A DNA stretch of 64,000 nt, taken from assembly GCF_018402175.1 (NCBI RefSeq), contig NZ_JAGYJK010000018.1, positions 496,001 to 560,000 of the forward strand, in the 5' to 3' direction. The notes beneath the pieces were generated by a model, which was not told where the DNA came from, ran no database searches, and saw only the letters and a list, made by a program, of their open reading frames with translations. The position numbers and the translations under genes are program-made. Numbering within the stretch: the first letter of the stretch is position 1; the number at the start of each line of letters is the position of its first letter. Below, one piece after another: positions 54,321 to 62,911 of this stretch. This stretch comes from Yoonia sp. GTDB taxonomy: Bacteria; Pseudomonadota; Alphaproteobacteria; Rhodobacterales; Rhodobacteraceae.

Positions 54321-55817
54321 AGTTCGCCCTGAAGAACTCTCATCCTACTGTTTTTCATTCATAAAATTCGGTTTTTGCTAGGTTTTAGTTGCAGCTATTG
54401 GTATAATTGTAGTCAGAACCCTGCAATTTCGAGCTGCGATATGAAGCCCAGAAAGCCGCCTCCGGAACAAGATGACCTGCTGCGCGCACGGTTGGTCGAA
54501 ATGATCGACATGCGCCACGAACTGGTGAAGCTCGCCGACCTGATCGACTGGGAGGTGTTCGAGCGGGAATGGGCCGGGTTCTTCCCGTCGCAGACCGGTC
54601 GCCCGGCCACGCCGACGCGCGTGATCGCGGGGCTTCTCTATCTTCAGCACGCCTTTCGGCTGTCCGATGAAGCGGTGGTGGCGCGGTGGGCGGAGAACCC
54701 TTACTGGCAGCATTTCTGCGGCGAGACGTTCTTTCTGCATCGCCTGCCGATCGACCCGTCATCGATGACGCGCTGGCGCAACCGGATTGGCGAGGAGGGT
54801 GTCGAGTGGCTGCTGACCGAGACGATCAAGGCCGGACAGCGCGCCGGGGCGGTGCAGGATGACCACCTGAAGAAGGTTACCGTCGATACGACCGTGATGG
54901 AAAAGAACATCGCGCACCCCACCGATGCCCGGCTCTACGAAAGGGCACGGCGCAAGCTCGTCGGGCTGGCACGTGAGGCGGGCATCGACCTGCGCCAGAA
55001 CTACAACCGCCTCGGCCCCCGGCTATCCGGCCAGGTCGGCCGCTATGCCCATGCCCGTCAGTTCAAGCGGATGAGCAAGACGCTGCGTCGGCTTAAGGGC
55101 TATACCGGGCGCGTGCTGCGCGACATCGAACGGCAGATGGACAAGGTTATGGAAGGGCCGCTCAAGGCGCGGATCACGGAGGTCACGGCGCTTGTGAACC
55201 GGCTGCTGGCGCAGAAGCCGAAGGACCGCAAGAAGCTTTACAGCCTGCATGAGCCGGCGGTGGACTGCATCTCGAAGGGGAAAGCGCATAAGCGCTACGA
55301 GTTCGGCACGAAGGTCAGCGTCGCCACCACCACCGAGGGCGGCTTCGTCGTCGGCATGCGGTCGCTGCCGGGCAACCCTTACGACGGTCACACCCTGCAC
55401 GAGGCGCTGGAGCAGGTGGAAATCCTGACCGACCGGCGCCCGGACATGGCTTTCGTCGATCGTGGCTACCGTGGCCACGGCGTTGAAACCGTGAAGGTCT
55501 TCATCAGCGGTGCGCGGCGCGGCATCACCAGGACCATCGCGAAACTGCTGCGACGACGAAGCGCCATCGAGCCGATGATCGGCCACATGAAGACCGACGG
55601 CCGCCTGACCCGATGCCCGCTGAAGGGAACCACCGGCGATGCCCTCTTCGCGGTCCTGTGCGGCTGCGGTCACAACATCCGCATGATCCTGCGCCACCTG
55701 AGGGTCTTTTTGTACTGGATCATCCGGCTGATCACACTGCTCCGAGGGTTCACGCAGGACGCCGGTCGCCATCAGGCAATGCAGTTCGCCGCCTGAGGTC
55801 GTTGTTCAGGATGAACT
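54321..55817 (+). mobile_element. IS5-family insertion sequence inside repeat copy E
   Basis: About 1.5 kb. Inverted ends: left AGTTCGCCCTGAAGAAC, right (reverse complement) AGTTCATCCTGAACAAC. The 4-bp ATTT is repeated on both sides (54317-54320 and 55818-55821), as expected for IS5-type insertion. Removing the IS and one ATTT rebuilds an R2 repeat (GGGGATATTTATTCTCGGAA then GATG). Confidence 0.9.
54441..55796 (+). CDS. IS5-family transposase (long form)
   Basis: 451 aa in one frame. An N-terminal helical domain (WAGFFPSQTGRPATPTRVIA, AFRLSDEAVVARWAENPYWQ) is followed by the DDE core VTVDTTVMEKNIAHPTD (D), DMAFVDRGYRGHGV (D) and RRRSAIEPMIGHMKTDGRL (E). The start MKPRKPPPEQDD at 54441 fits; a frame opening at 54375 adds non-conserved residues. 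The element has clean ends and an intact gene, so it looks recent. It lies between the convergent fabI and FKBP genes and damages neither. Confidence 0.92.
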   Translation: MKPRKPPPEQDDLLRARLVEMIDMRHELVKLADLIDWEVFEREWAGFFPSQTGRPATPTRVIAGLLYLQHAFRLSDEAVVARWAENPYWQHFCGETFFLHRLPIDPSSMTRWRNRIGEEGVEWLLTETIKAGQRAGAVQDDHLKKVTVDTTVMEKNIAHPTDARLYERARRKLVGLAREAGIDLRQNYNRLGPRLSGQVGRYAHARQFKRMSKTLRRLKGYTGRVLRDIERQMDKVMEGPLKARITEVTALVNRLLAQKPKDRKKLYSLHEPAVDCISKGKAHKRYEFGTKVSVATTTEGGFVVGMRSLPGNPYDGHTLHEALEQVEILTDRRPDMAFVDRGYRGHGVETVKVFISGARRGITRTIAKLLRRRSAIEPMIGHMKTDGRLTRCPLKGTTGDALFAVLCGCGHNIRMILRHLRVFLYWIIRLITLLRGFTQDAGRHQAMQFAA

Positions 55818-55867
55818 ATTTATTCTCGGAAGATGGGGGCGCGGTGCAGATCCGCGCCCCCATAGCG

Positions 55868-56302
55868 TCAGGCGGCCTTGATCGCCACGACTTCGACCGC
55901 GAAGGTCAGATCCTTGCCCGCCAGCGGGTGGTTGGCATCCAGTATCACTTCGGTCTCGGTCACTTCGGCGACAGTCACCGGCACCACCTGCCCCTGCGGG
56001 GTCTGCATCTGCAACTGTGTGCCGGGGTCAAGCGGGATATCGGCGGGGATGTTGTCGCGCGGGACGGCCTGCTGCGCCTCGGGGTTATGCGCGCCATAAG
56101 CCTCTTCGCAAGGGACTTGGACGGTCTTTTTCTCGCCCACAGTCATGCCGGGGATCGCGGCATCAAGGCCGGAGATGATCTGGCCGGAGCCGATCACGAA
56201 TTCCAGCGGATCGCGCCCCGCAGAGCTGTCGAATGTCACCCCGTCCTGCAGGGTGCCAGTGTAGTGGATCTGGACGGTATCGCCCGCTTTGGCCTGTGTC
56301 AT
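55868..56302 (-). CDS. FKBP-type peptidyl-prolyl isomerase (SlyD-like)
   Basis: 144 aa. The FKBP fold start GDTVQIHYTGTLQDGVTFDS is followed by an insert-in-flap domain (CEEAYGAHNPEAQQAVPRD, then DIPLDPGTQLQMQ) and NHPLAGKDLTFAVEVVAI. This is the SlyD/FkpB layout of a folding helper with prolyl isomerase and chaperone activity. There is no His-rich C-terminal tail, so the Ni-binding function of E. coli SlyD is unlikely. Confidence 0.92.
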   Translation of the reverse strand: MTQAKAGDTVQIHYTGTLQDGVTFDSSAGRDPLEFVIGSGQIISGLDAAIPGMTVGEKKTVQVPCEEAYGAHNPEAQQAVPRDNIPADIPLDPGTQLQMQTPQGQVVPVTVAEVTETEVILDANHPLAGKDLTFAVEVVAIKAA

Positions 56303-56432
56303 CGCGTCTTTCCTTTCGTTTTCTCAATAAATCGCACAACCTACGTAGGAAGGCGGGTCCCTGATTGCAAACCGCTTTGCCTCTTTCCGCCGCCGCGCCG
56401 CCGTGCTTAGGTCGCGCCAAGGGGGGGCCATC

Positions 56433-57110
56433 ATGCCGATCACGACCTGTGTTTTCGATGCCTATGGCACGTTGTTTGACGTCAATGCCGCAGCGGCCAA
56501 GGCTGCGGATGATCCAGCCTATCCGGCATTGGCGGCGATCTGGCCCGCCCTTGCGCGCGACTGGCGGCGCAAGCAGCTGGAATATAGCTGGCTGCGCGCT
56601 GTGGCGGACCGGCATTGCGATTTCTGGCAGGTCACGCAGGACGGGCTGGACTGGGCGCTCGCGGCGCAGGGGCTGGACGATCCCGCCTTGCGCGCCCGCC
56701 TGTTGGCGCTTTACCGCCAGCTGCCAACCTATCCAGAAGTCGCTGCCATGCTGGCCGCGCTCAAGGCACGCGGGCTGACCACCGCGATCCTGTCGAACGG
56801 ATCGCCCGATATGCTGGACGCCGCTATTGCATCGGCGGGGATCGCGCCGCAGCTTGATGCCATCCTGAGCGTCGAGGCCGTGGGCGTCTTCAAACCACAT
56901 GCCCGCGTTTACGATCTGGTGGGCGCGCAGTTCGGCTGTGCCAAGGATCAGGTGTTGTTCGTCTCCTCCAACGGCTGGGATGCGGCGGGGGCTGCGGGTT
57001 ACGGGTTTCGCACAATCTGGGTCAACCGCGCCGGTGATCCGCCGGACAGGCTCTATGCCCAGCCGCACCATACCCTGCGCGATCTTGTCACCATTCCGGA
57101 GCTTGTCTGA
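56433..57110 (+). CDS. Haloacid dehalogenase, type II
   Basis: 225 aa. L-2-haloacid dehalogenase motifs: nucleophile in CVFDAYGTLFDVNAAA, the Arg/Leu region LEYSWLRAV, the catalytic Ser in AILSNGSPDML, Lys in VGVFKPHARVYDLV and the end FVSSNGWDAAGAAGYGF. It hydrolyses 2-haloalkanoic acids to 2-hydroxy acids, though relatives with other substrates exist. It starts a run of six genes with overlapping ends. The ATG at 56433 follows GGGGGG. Confidence 0.9.
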   Translation: MPITTCVFDAYGTLFDVNAAAAKAADDPAYPALAAIWPALARDWRRKQLEYSWLRAVADRHCDFWQVTQDGLDWALAAQGLDDPALRARLLALYRQLPTYPEVAAMLAALKARGLTTAILSNGSPDMLDAAIASAGIAPQLDAILSVEAVGVFKPHARVYDLVGAQFGCAKDQVLFVSSNGWDAAGAAGYGFRTIWVNRAGDPPDRLYAQPHHTLRDLVTIPELV

Positions 57111-57927
57111 TGCCCCGTTTCACCACGCCTGACGGCACAGCGCTGCATTACACCGACGCAGGCACCGGCTTGGCCGTCATCGCGCTGGCGGGGCTGACGC
57201 GCAATGGCGCGGATTTCGACCATGTCGCCCCACATCTGCCCGTCCGCCTGATCCGGCCCGATTATCGCGGGCGCGGGCAGTCGGACTGGGCCGATCCCGC
57301 GACCTACACCATTGCGCATGAAGCCGCTGATGTGCTGGCCCTGATGGATCATCTGGGGCTGGACCATGCCGCGATCCTCGGCACATCGCGCGGGGGGCTG
57401 ATCGCGATGCTGCTGGCCGCGACCGCCAAGGACCGGCTGATCGGCGTCGCGCTCAACGATATCGGGCCAGAGATCGCGCCCGCTGGTCTGGCCGTGATCA
57501 AAGAGTATATCGGCCGCAACCCGCCGCAGAAAACCTATGCCGCGGCGGCAGAGGCGCGCGCCAAGCTGTGGACCCATTTCACAGATGTCCCGATGGACCG
57601 CTGGCTGGCCGAGGTGCAGGCGCATTACACGCAAACCCCCGACGGGCTGGTGGTCCGCTATGACCCGCGCCTGCGCGATACGGTGCTGGCGGCGGGCGCG
57701 CAGCCGGTGCCGGACCTCTGGCCCTTGTTCGACGCGTTGCAGGGCCTACCGCTGGCCTTGATCCGGGGGCGAATTCGGACCTTCTGACCGTGCAGACGGC
57801 GGATGAAATGGCCCGCCGCCGCCCCGACATGATCCGCACCGATGTGCCGGGGCGCGGGCATATCCCGTTTCTGGATGAACCACAGGCGCTGGATGCGCTG
57901 CATGCATGGCTGGAGAGAATGCAATGA
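57110..57927 (+). pseudogene. Alpha/beta hydrolase, apparent frameshift near the C-terminus
   Basis: The frame from 57110 shows IRPDYRGRGQSDWADP, the nucleophile elbow AILGTSRGGLIAML and then stops at 57787 after LALIRGRIRTF. Adding one G to the run at 57765-57769 reads LALIRGANSDLLTVQTADEM and continues to RGHIPFLDEPQALDALHAWL, which supplies the catalytic His and ends at 57927 (about 272 aa). The reconstructed stop overlaps the next start (ATGA), which supports the repair. The substrate is unknown. Confidence 0.82.
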
Positions 57928-58886
57928 ATATCGAGATGATCCGCGCTGCGGCCCAAAGGCTCGCAGGCCATGCGCGGCGCACGCCAATCCTGACCTCGCC
58001 GTTTCTGGATGCCATCGCGGGGCGGCGGGTGTTTGTGAAGGCCGAATGCCTGCAACATACCGGATCGTTCAAGTTCCGGGGGGGCTGGTCCGCCGTGTCG
58101 GCCTTGCCGCCCGCCGCGCTGCAAAAGGGGGTGATCGCCTTTTCCAGCGGCAACCATGCCCAAGGCGTGGCCTTGGCCGCGCGCAGCCATGGCGCACCCG
58201 CCGTTATCATCATGCCCGCCGATGCCCCTGCGGTGAAGATCGCCAATACCCGCGCCTTGGGGGCCGAGGTCGTGCTTTACGACCGCGCGACCGAGGATCG
58301 TGACGAAATCGGCGACAGGCTGGCCGCCGCACGCGGGTTGACGCTGATAAAACCATTCGACGAACCGCTTGTCATCGCGGGCCAAGGCACCTGCGGGCTG
58401 GAAATCGCGGCCGAGATGACGGCGCTTGGCGTGACCCGCGCCGATGTGATGGTCTGTTGCGGCGGTGGCGGGCTGACATCGGGGATCGCCCTTGCGCTGG
58501 CGGCCGATGCGCCCGGCCTGCGCGCGCGCCCCATCGAACCCGAAGGGTTTGATGATGCGACACGGTCATTGGCCAGTGGCCGGATCGAACGCAACGCGCG
58601 CCTGTCAGGCTCGCTTTGCGATGCGATCATCACACCGCAGCCGGGCAACCTGACCTTTCCGATCATGCAGGACCATTGCGGGCCGGGGGTCGTCGTGACC
58701 GAGGATCAGGCCTTGCAAGCGATGGCGCTGGCCTTTGACCGGCTGAAAATCGTGTTGGAACCGGGCGGCGCGGTGGCGCTGGCGGCGGCACTGTTTCATC
58801 CGGATGCCAGCGAGGGCGATGCGGTGATCGCGGTCGCCACCGGCGGCAACGTCGATCCTGCGACTTTTGCCAAGGCGCTGGCCTGA
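57924..58886 (+). CDS. Threonine/serine dehydratase-like PLP enzyme
   Basis: 320-aa fold-type II PLP protein. The PLP lysine is in TGSFKFRGGWSA, the substrate loop is FSSGNHAQGVAL, and the phosphate cradle is CCGGGGLTSGIALAL. There is no C-terminal ACT-like regulatory domain, so it is closer to catabolic threonine ammonia-lyase, serine racemase or hydroxyectoine/3-hydroxyaspartate ammonia-lyases than to biosynthetic IlvA. The first residues MNIEMIRAAAQRLAGHARRT are typical. It overlaps both neighbours. Confidence 0.85.
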   Translation: MNIEMIRAAAQRLAGHARRTPILTSPFLDAIAGRRVFVKAECLQHTGSFKFRGGWSAVSALPPAALQKGVIAFSSGNHAQGVALAARSHGAPAVIIMPADAPAVKIANTRALGAEVVLYDRATEDRDEIGDRLAAARGLTLIKPFDEPLVIAGQGTCGLEIAAEMTALGVTRADVMVCCGGGGLTSGIALALAADAPGLRARPIEPEGFDDATRSLASGRIERNARLSGSLCDAIITPQPGNLTFPIMQDHCGPGVVVTEDQALQAMALAFDRLKIVLEPGGAVALAAALFHPDASEGDAVIAVATGGNVDPATFAKALA

Positions 58887-59672
58887 TGCAGGTTGTCCGC
58901 GACGGCGTCGCGCTGGATTATGATGTCAGCGGGCCGGACACTGGCGCGCCTGTGGTCTTTGCCAATGCGCTGGGGACAACGCGGGCAATCTGGGATCAAG
59001 TCATCGCTCACCTGCCCGCCGGTCTGCGGATCATCCGCTATGACATGCGCGGGCATGGAGCCTCGGATGCGCCGGATGGCCCCTATAGCATGGGCCAGCT
59101 GGTCAGCGATGCCGAGGCGGTTTGCGATGCCGCAGGTGTGCGCGATGCACTGTTCATCGGCCTGTCGGTCGGCGGGATGGTCGCCCAAGGGCTGGCGGTG
59201 AAACGCCCCGATCTGATCCGCGCGCTGGTCTTGTCCAACACCGCCGCCAAGATCGGCAACCCGAAACTCTGGCAGGACCGCATCGACATTGTCCGCGCCA
59301 AGGGGCTGACGGCCCTGTCGGACGCCGTTCTGCAACGCTGGTTCGCGCGGGGGTTCTATGGCACCCCCGCGATGCAGCCATGGCGCGCGATGCTGGAAAG
59401 CACGCCTGTTGCGGGCTATACCGGCACCTGTGCAGCCATCGCCGGCACCGATTTCTACACCCCGACCGCTGGCCTGCGCATCCCGACGCTGGGCATCGCG
59501 GGGATCGACGACGGATCGACGCCGCCTGATCTGGTGCGCGAAACACGTTGATCTGATCCCCGGATCGCAATTCGTGCTGATGCGCCGCGTGGGCCATCTG
59601 GCTTGTGTCGAAGACCCCGCGACCTATGCCACGCATCTGGCGGATTTCGTGAAAGCAACCGGCCATGTCTGA
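58886..59672 (+). pseudogene. 3-oxoadipate enol-lactonase-like hydrolase (PcaD family), apparent frameshift
   Basis: The frame from 58886 has ITRYDMRGHG-like IIRYDMRGHGASDAPDG, the elbow LFIGLSVGGMVAQGLA and LGIAGIDDGSTPPDLVRET, then stops at 59551. Dropping one base near 59541-59548 gives VDLIPGSQFVLMRRVGHLAC with the catalytic His and ends at 59672 (about 261 aa, the usual PcaD length). It overlaps the next gene. No other beta-ketoadipate genes are nearby, so another lactone or ester may be the substrate. Confidence 0.82.
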
Positions 59673-60369
59673 TTTCCTGCTGATCCACGGGTCGTGCCAC
59701 GGGGCATGGTGCTGGGACGACCTGATCCCGCATCTGACCACCATGGGCCACACGGCCCGCGCCATCGACCTGCCGTCGCATGGGCAGGACAGGACACCTG
59801 CAGGCGAGGTGACGCTCGCCCTTTACGCCCGCGCGATTGTTGCGGCCATTGAGACGCCGGTCATTCTGGTGGGCCATTCCATGGCGGGCTATCCGATCAC
59901 CGCTGCGGCGGGTCTGGCCCCCGACAAGATCAGCGCGCTGGTCTATGTCTGCGCCTATGTGCCGATGGCGGGCAAGTCGCTGGCGGATATGCGCCGGATG
60001 GCGCCGTCGCAGCCTTTGCTGGATGCGATCATCGTGGATGAGGCGCGTGTGACCTTCTGCGTCGATCCGGCGAAGGCCGCCGAGAAATTCTATCACGATG
60101 TCCCGCCTGCCCGCGCCGCCTGGGCGATTGGCCAGCTAGGGCCACAGCCGATCCTGCCGCAGGAAACGCCGCTGGTCCCCATGCACAGCCTACCCCGCCA
60201 TTATCTGCGCTGCACCGATGACCGGACCATTCCGCCGAAATTTCAGACCACCATGACCGCCGACTGGCCCGCAGGCACGGTCAGCGACCTGCCGACATCG
60301 CATTCGCCTTTCCTGTCCGATCCCGCGCTTTTGGCGCAGCATCTGGACCGGATCGCAAGGGCGATCTGA
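59665..60369 (+). CDS. Alpha/beta hydrolase (esterase/methylesterase-like)
   Basis: 234 aa. The oxyanion start FLLIHGSCHGAWCWDDL and elbow VILVGHSMAGYPIT, with late Asp and His (YLRCTDDRTIPP, TSHSPFLSDP), match the HNL/methylesterase-like group of alpha/beta hydrolases. It starts 8 bases inside the PcaD-like gene, and its stop directly precedes the MFS gene. It has a full catalytic triad and no frameshift. Confidence 0.88.
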   Translation: MSDFLLIHGSCHGAWCWDDLIPHLTTMGHTARAIDLPSHGQDRTPAGEVTLALYARAIVAAIETPVILVGHSMAGYPITAAAGLAPDKISALVYVCAYVPMAGKSLADMRRMAPSQPLLDAIIVDEARVTFCVDPAKAAEKFYHDVPPARAAWAIGQLGPQPILPQETPLVPMHSLPRHYLRCTDDRTIPPKFQTTMTADWPAGTVSDLPTSHSPFLSDPALLAQHLDRIARAI

Positions 60370-61629
60370 ATGGTGCTTGCAAACCGGGCCGAACCGCCGG
60401 ACGCTGGGCAGATGGACAAACGCCTGCCCGTCACATTCATCCTGATATCGGTCATGCTGGACGCGATGGGGATCGGGCTGATCCTGCCGGTGATGCCCGC
60501 CCTGCTCCAAGAGATCGAAGGCACAGGGCTGGGCCAAGCCGCCGTCTGGGGCGGGGTGCTGGCCACGGTCTTTGCCGCGATGCAGTTCCTGTTTGGCCCG
60601 ACGCTGGGCAGCTTGTCGGACCGCTACGGGCGCAGGCCGGTGCTGATCATCTCGCTGGTGATCATGGCACTGATCTATGTGCTGATGGCGCTGGCGCAGA
60701 TGATCTGGCTGTTGCTGGTCGGGCGGATCATCGGCGGGATCACGGCGGCGACGCAAGCGACATCCGCGGCCTATATGGCCGATATCTCGCGCCCCGAAGA
60801 AAAGGCCGCCAATTTCGGGCTGATCGGGGCGGCCTTCGGGATGGGGTTCATCTTTGGCCCGCTGATCGGCGGGGTGCTGGCCGAATATGGCACGCGCGCG
60901 CCGTTCTGGGCGGCGGCGGTGCTGGCGGCGGCAAATGCGGTCTTTGGCTATTATGTCCTGCCCGAAACCGTGACCGACCGGATCCGCCGCCCGTTTGACT
61001 GGCGCCGCGCGAACCCTTTGGGTGCCTTGCGCAATATCGGCGCATTGCCAGGGCTGAAGCGGCTCTTGCTGATCAGCTTTGTCTATACGATCGCGTTTTT
61101 CGTCTATCCGGGTGTCTGGGCCTATTTCGGGGCCGAAAGGTTCGGCTGGGGGCCGGGGATGATCGGGCTGTCGCTGGCGGTCTTTGGCGTGGGCATCGCG
61201 GTTGTGCAAGGGCTGCTGATCCGGCCCATCATCGCGCGGATCGGCGAAAGGCGGGCCGTGATCCTCGGGCTGGGGGTCGATGTGGCGGCCTTCGTGGCAC
61301 TTGGGTTCGTGACCAATGGCTGGATCGCGCTGGCGCTGACGCCGCTGACGGCCTTGGGGTCCATCGCAGGACCGGCCTTGCAAGGGATCATGTCGCGCAC
61401 CGCCGCCGACAACCAGCAAGGCGAATTGCAGGGCACGATCAGCTCGATCAACGCGGTGGCAACGATCGTGGCCCCTTTGCTGGTGACACAGACGTTCTGG
61501 TTTTTCACCACGCCCGATGCCCCCGTCTATCTGCCCGGCGCGCCGTTTTTGCTGTCAGCCCTGCTGACCATCGGCTGCATCGCGGTTTTCATGCAGACAC
61601 CAAGGCCAAAGCGCGCCCGCGGCACATAA
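60370..61629 (+). CDS. TCR/Tet-family MFS efflux transporter
   Basis: 419 aa, 12 transmembrane helices. Motif A GSLSDRYGRRPVLIISLVIM, GRIIGGITAATQATSAAYMA and GFIFGPLIGGVLAEYG (motif C-like) place it in the TetA/Bcr group. The start may be the later ATG 60412 (MDKRLPVTFILISVMLDAMG), which fits family N-termini better. It is the last gene of the overlapping run. A role in exporting a product or toxic intermediate is inferred; drug resistance is not shown. Confidence 0.85.
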   Translation: MVLANRAEPPDAGQMDKRLPVTFILISVMLDAMGIGLILPVMPALLQEIEGTGLGQAAVWGGVLATVFAAMQFLFGPTLGSLSDRYGRRPVLIISLVIMALIYVLMALAQMIWLLLVGRIIGGITAATQATSAAYMADISRPEEKAANFGLIGAAFGMGFIFGPLIGGVLAEYGTRAPFWAAAVLAAANAVFGYYVLPETVTDRIRRPFDWRRANPLGALRNIGALPGLKRLLLISFVYTIAFFVYPGVWAYFGAERFGWGPGMIGLSLAVFGVGIAVVQGLLIRPIIARIGERRAVILGLGVDVAAFVALGFVTNGWIALALTPLTALGSIAGPALQGIMSRTAADNQQGELQGTISSINAVATIVAPLLVTQTFWFFTTPDAPVYLPGAPFLLSALLTIGCIAVFMQTPRPKRARGT

Positions 61630-61701
61630 GGTCGGGTTCGGGGTTGCAGTCAGGCGCGCGCCGCTTCAGGCTGGGGGGTGAACCCGTTGACAGGACCCAA
61701 C

Positions 61702-62781
61702 ATGCCCCAGATCAAAGCTGCCGTTTGCCATGCCTTCGGCGCACCGCTGACCATCGAAACTGTCACCCTTGCCGCGCCAGCGCATGGCGAGGTCGAAGTC
61801 ACATTGAAAGCCTGCGCCATCTGCCATTCCGACGTCACCTATATCGACGGCGGCTGGGGTGGCACCCTGCCTGCGGTTTACGGCCACGAAGCGGCAGGCC
61901 ATGTTACAGCGCTTGGTGCGGGCGTGCGCGGGATTGCCTTGGGCGATCCGGTGGTGGTCACGCTGATCCGGTCCTGCGGCACCTGCCCCTCTTGTGCGAG
62001 CGGTCGGCCCGTCGCCTGCGAAAGCGACATGGCCAGCGGGCCATTGACGATGGCCGACGGTAGCCCGTTACATCAGGCGATGCACACCGGCGGTTTTGCC
62101 GAACGGGTCGTCGTGAACCAAAGCCAGGTCGTCAAATTGTCAGACACGATTTCGATGGAGGCGGCGTCCCTGCTGGCCTGCGGGGTCATCACCGGCATCG
62201 GCGCGGTGGTGAATGCCGCGCAATTGCGCGCGGGGCAGGATGTGGTCGTGATCGGGACGGGCGGCGTTGGTCTGAACGCCATCCAGGGCGCGCGGATCGC
62301 GGGCGCACGCCGGATCGTCGCGGTGGATATGACGCCGGAAAAGCTCGCCATCGCGCAGGAATTCGGGGCGACCGATACGGTGCTGGCGACCAGCGACAAG
62401 CCATGGCGCGCCGCAAAAAAGGCGATGGGGCGCGGGGCCGATGCGGTCTTCGTGACCGTGGGCGCGATCCCCGCCTATGATCAGGCACCGCAATATCTGG
62501 CCAATGGCGGCAAGGTCATCATGGTCGGCATGCCCCATTCGGGGGCCATGTCCAGCTATGAGCCCGTGATGCTGGCCGCCACCGGCCAAGGCATGGTCGG
62601 GTCCAAGATGGGTGACGTGGTGATCGCGCGCGACATTCCGTGGATGGTCGACCTGTATGAACAGGGGCGGCTGAAACTGGACGAGCTGATCTCGGGGCGC
62701 TGGCGGCTTGACCAGATCAACGAAGCCATCACCGATACCAAGACGGGTTCAGCCAAACGCAATGTGATTATCTTCGACTAA
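61702..62781 (+). CDS. Zinc-dependent alcohol dehydrogenase
   Basis: 359-aa medium-chain dehydrogenase. Catalytic zinc: Cys in KACAICHSDVTY, His-Glu in VYGHEAAGHV. Structural zinc: SCGTCPSCASGRPVAC (four Cys). NAD(P) site: VVIGTGGVGLNAIQGARI. The end SAKRNVIIFD resembles glutathione-dependent formaldehyde dehydrogenase relatives. ATG 61702 (MPQIKAAVCHAFGAPL) is preferred to 61678. It is separated from the MFS gene by 72 bp and followed by repeat copy F. Confidence 0.9.
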   Translation: MPQIKAAVCHAFGAPLTIETVTLAAPAHGEVEVTLKACAICHSDVTYIDGGWGGTLPAVYGHEAAGHVTALGAGVRGIALGDPVVVTLIRSCGTCPSCASGRPVACESDMASGPLTMADGSPLHQAMHTGGFAERVVVNQSQVVKLSDTISMEAASLLACGVITGIGAVVNAAQLRAGQDVVVIGTGGVGLNAIQGARIAGARRIVAVDMTPEKLAIAQEFGATDTVLATSDKPWRAAKKAMGRGADAVFVTVGAIPAYDQAPQYLANGGKVIMVGMPHSGAMSSYEPVMLAATGQGMVGSKMGDVVIARDIPWMVDLYEQGRLKLDELISGRWRLDQINEAITDTKTGSAKRNVIIFD

Positions 62782-62787
62782 CCCTCC

Positions 62788-62820
62788 CATCTTCCGAGCC
62801 CAAATATCCCCGCCGGAGGC
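62788..62820 (+). repeat. Dispersed intergenic repeat, box R2 (copy F)
   Basis: CATCTTCCGAGCCCAAATAT then CCCCGCCGGAGGC, 7 bp after the alcohol dehydrogenase stop. It is again at a gene 3' end, with no R1 box near. Confidence 0.85.
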
Positions 62821-62864
62821 ATCACGACCTCACCCCGACCACCACAGCGACACTGAAAAACCAC

Positions 62865-62885
62865 GCCCCGGGCCTGACCCGGGGC
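62865..62885. repeat. GC-rich hairpin upstream of the enolase-family gene
   Basis: An 8-bp perfect stem GCCCCGGG / CCCGGGGC with a CCTGA loop, 27 bp before the ATG at 62912. There is no T-run. It may be a leader structure or a remnant terminator. Confidence 0.5.
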
Positions 62886-62911
62886 CTCGCCCTCACATCA
62901 GGGACAAAGCC

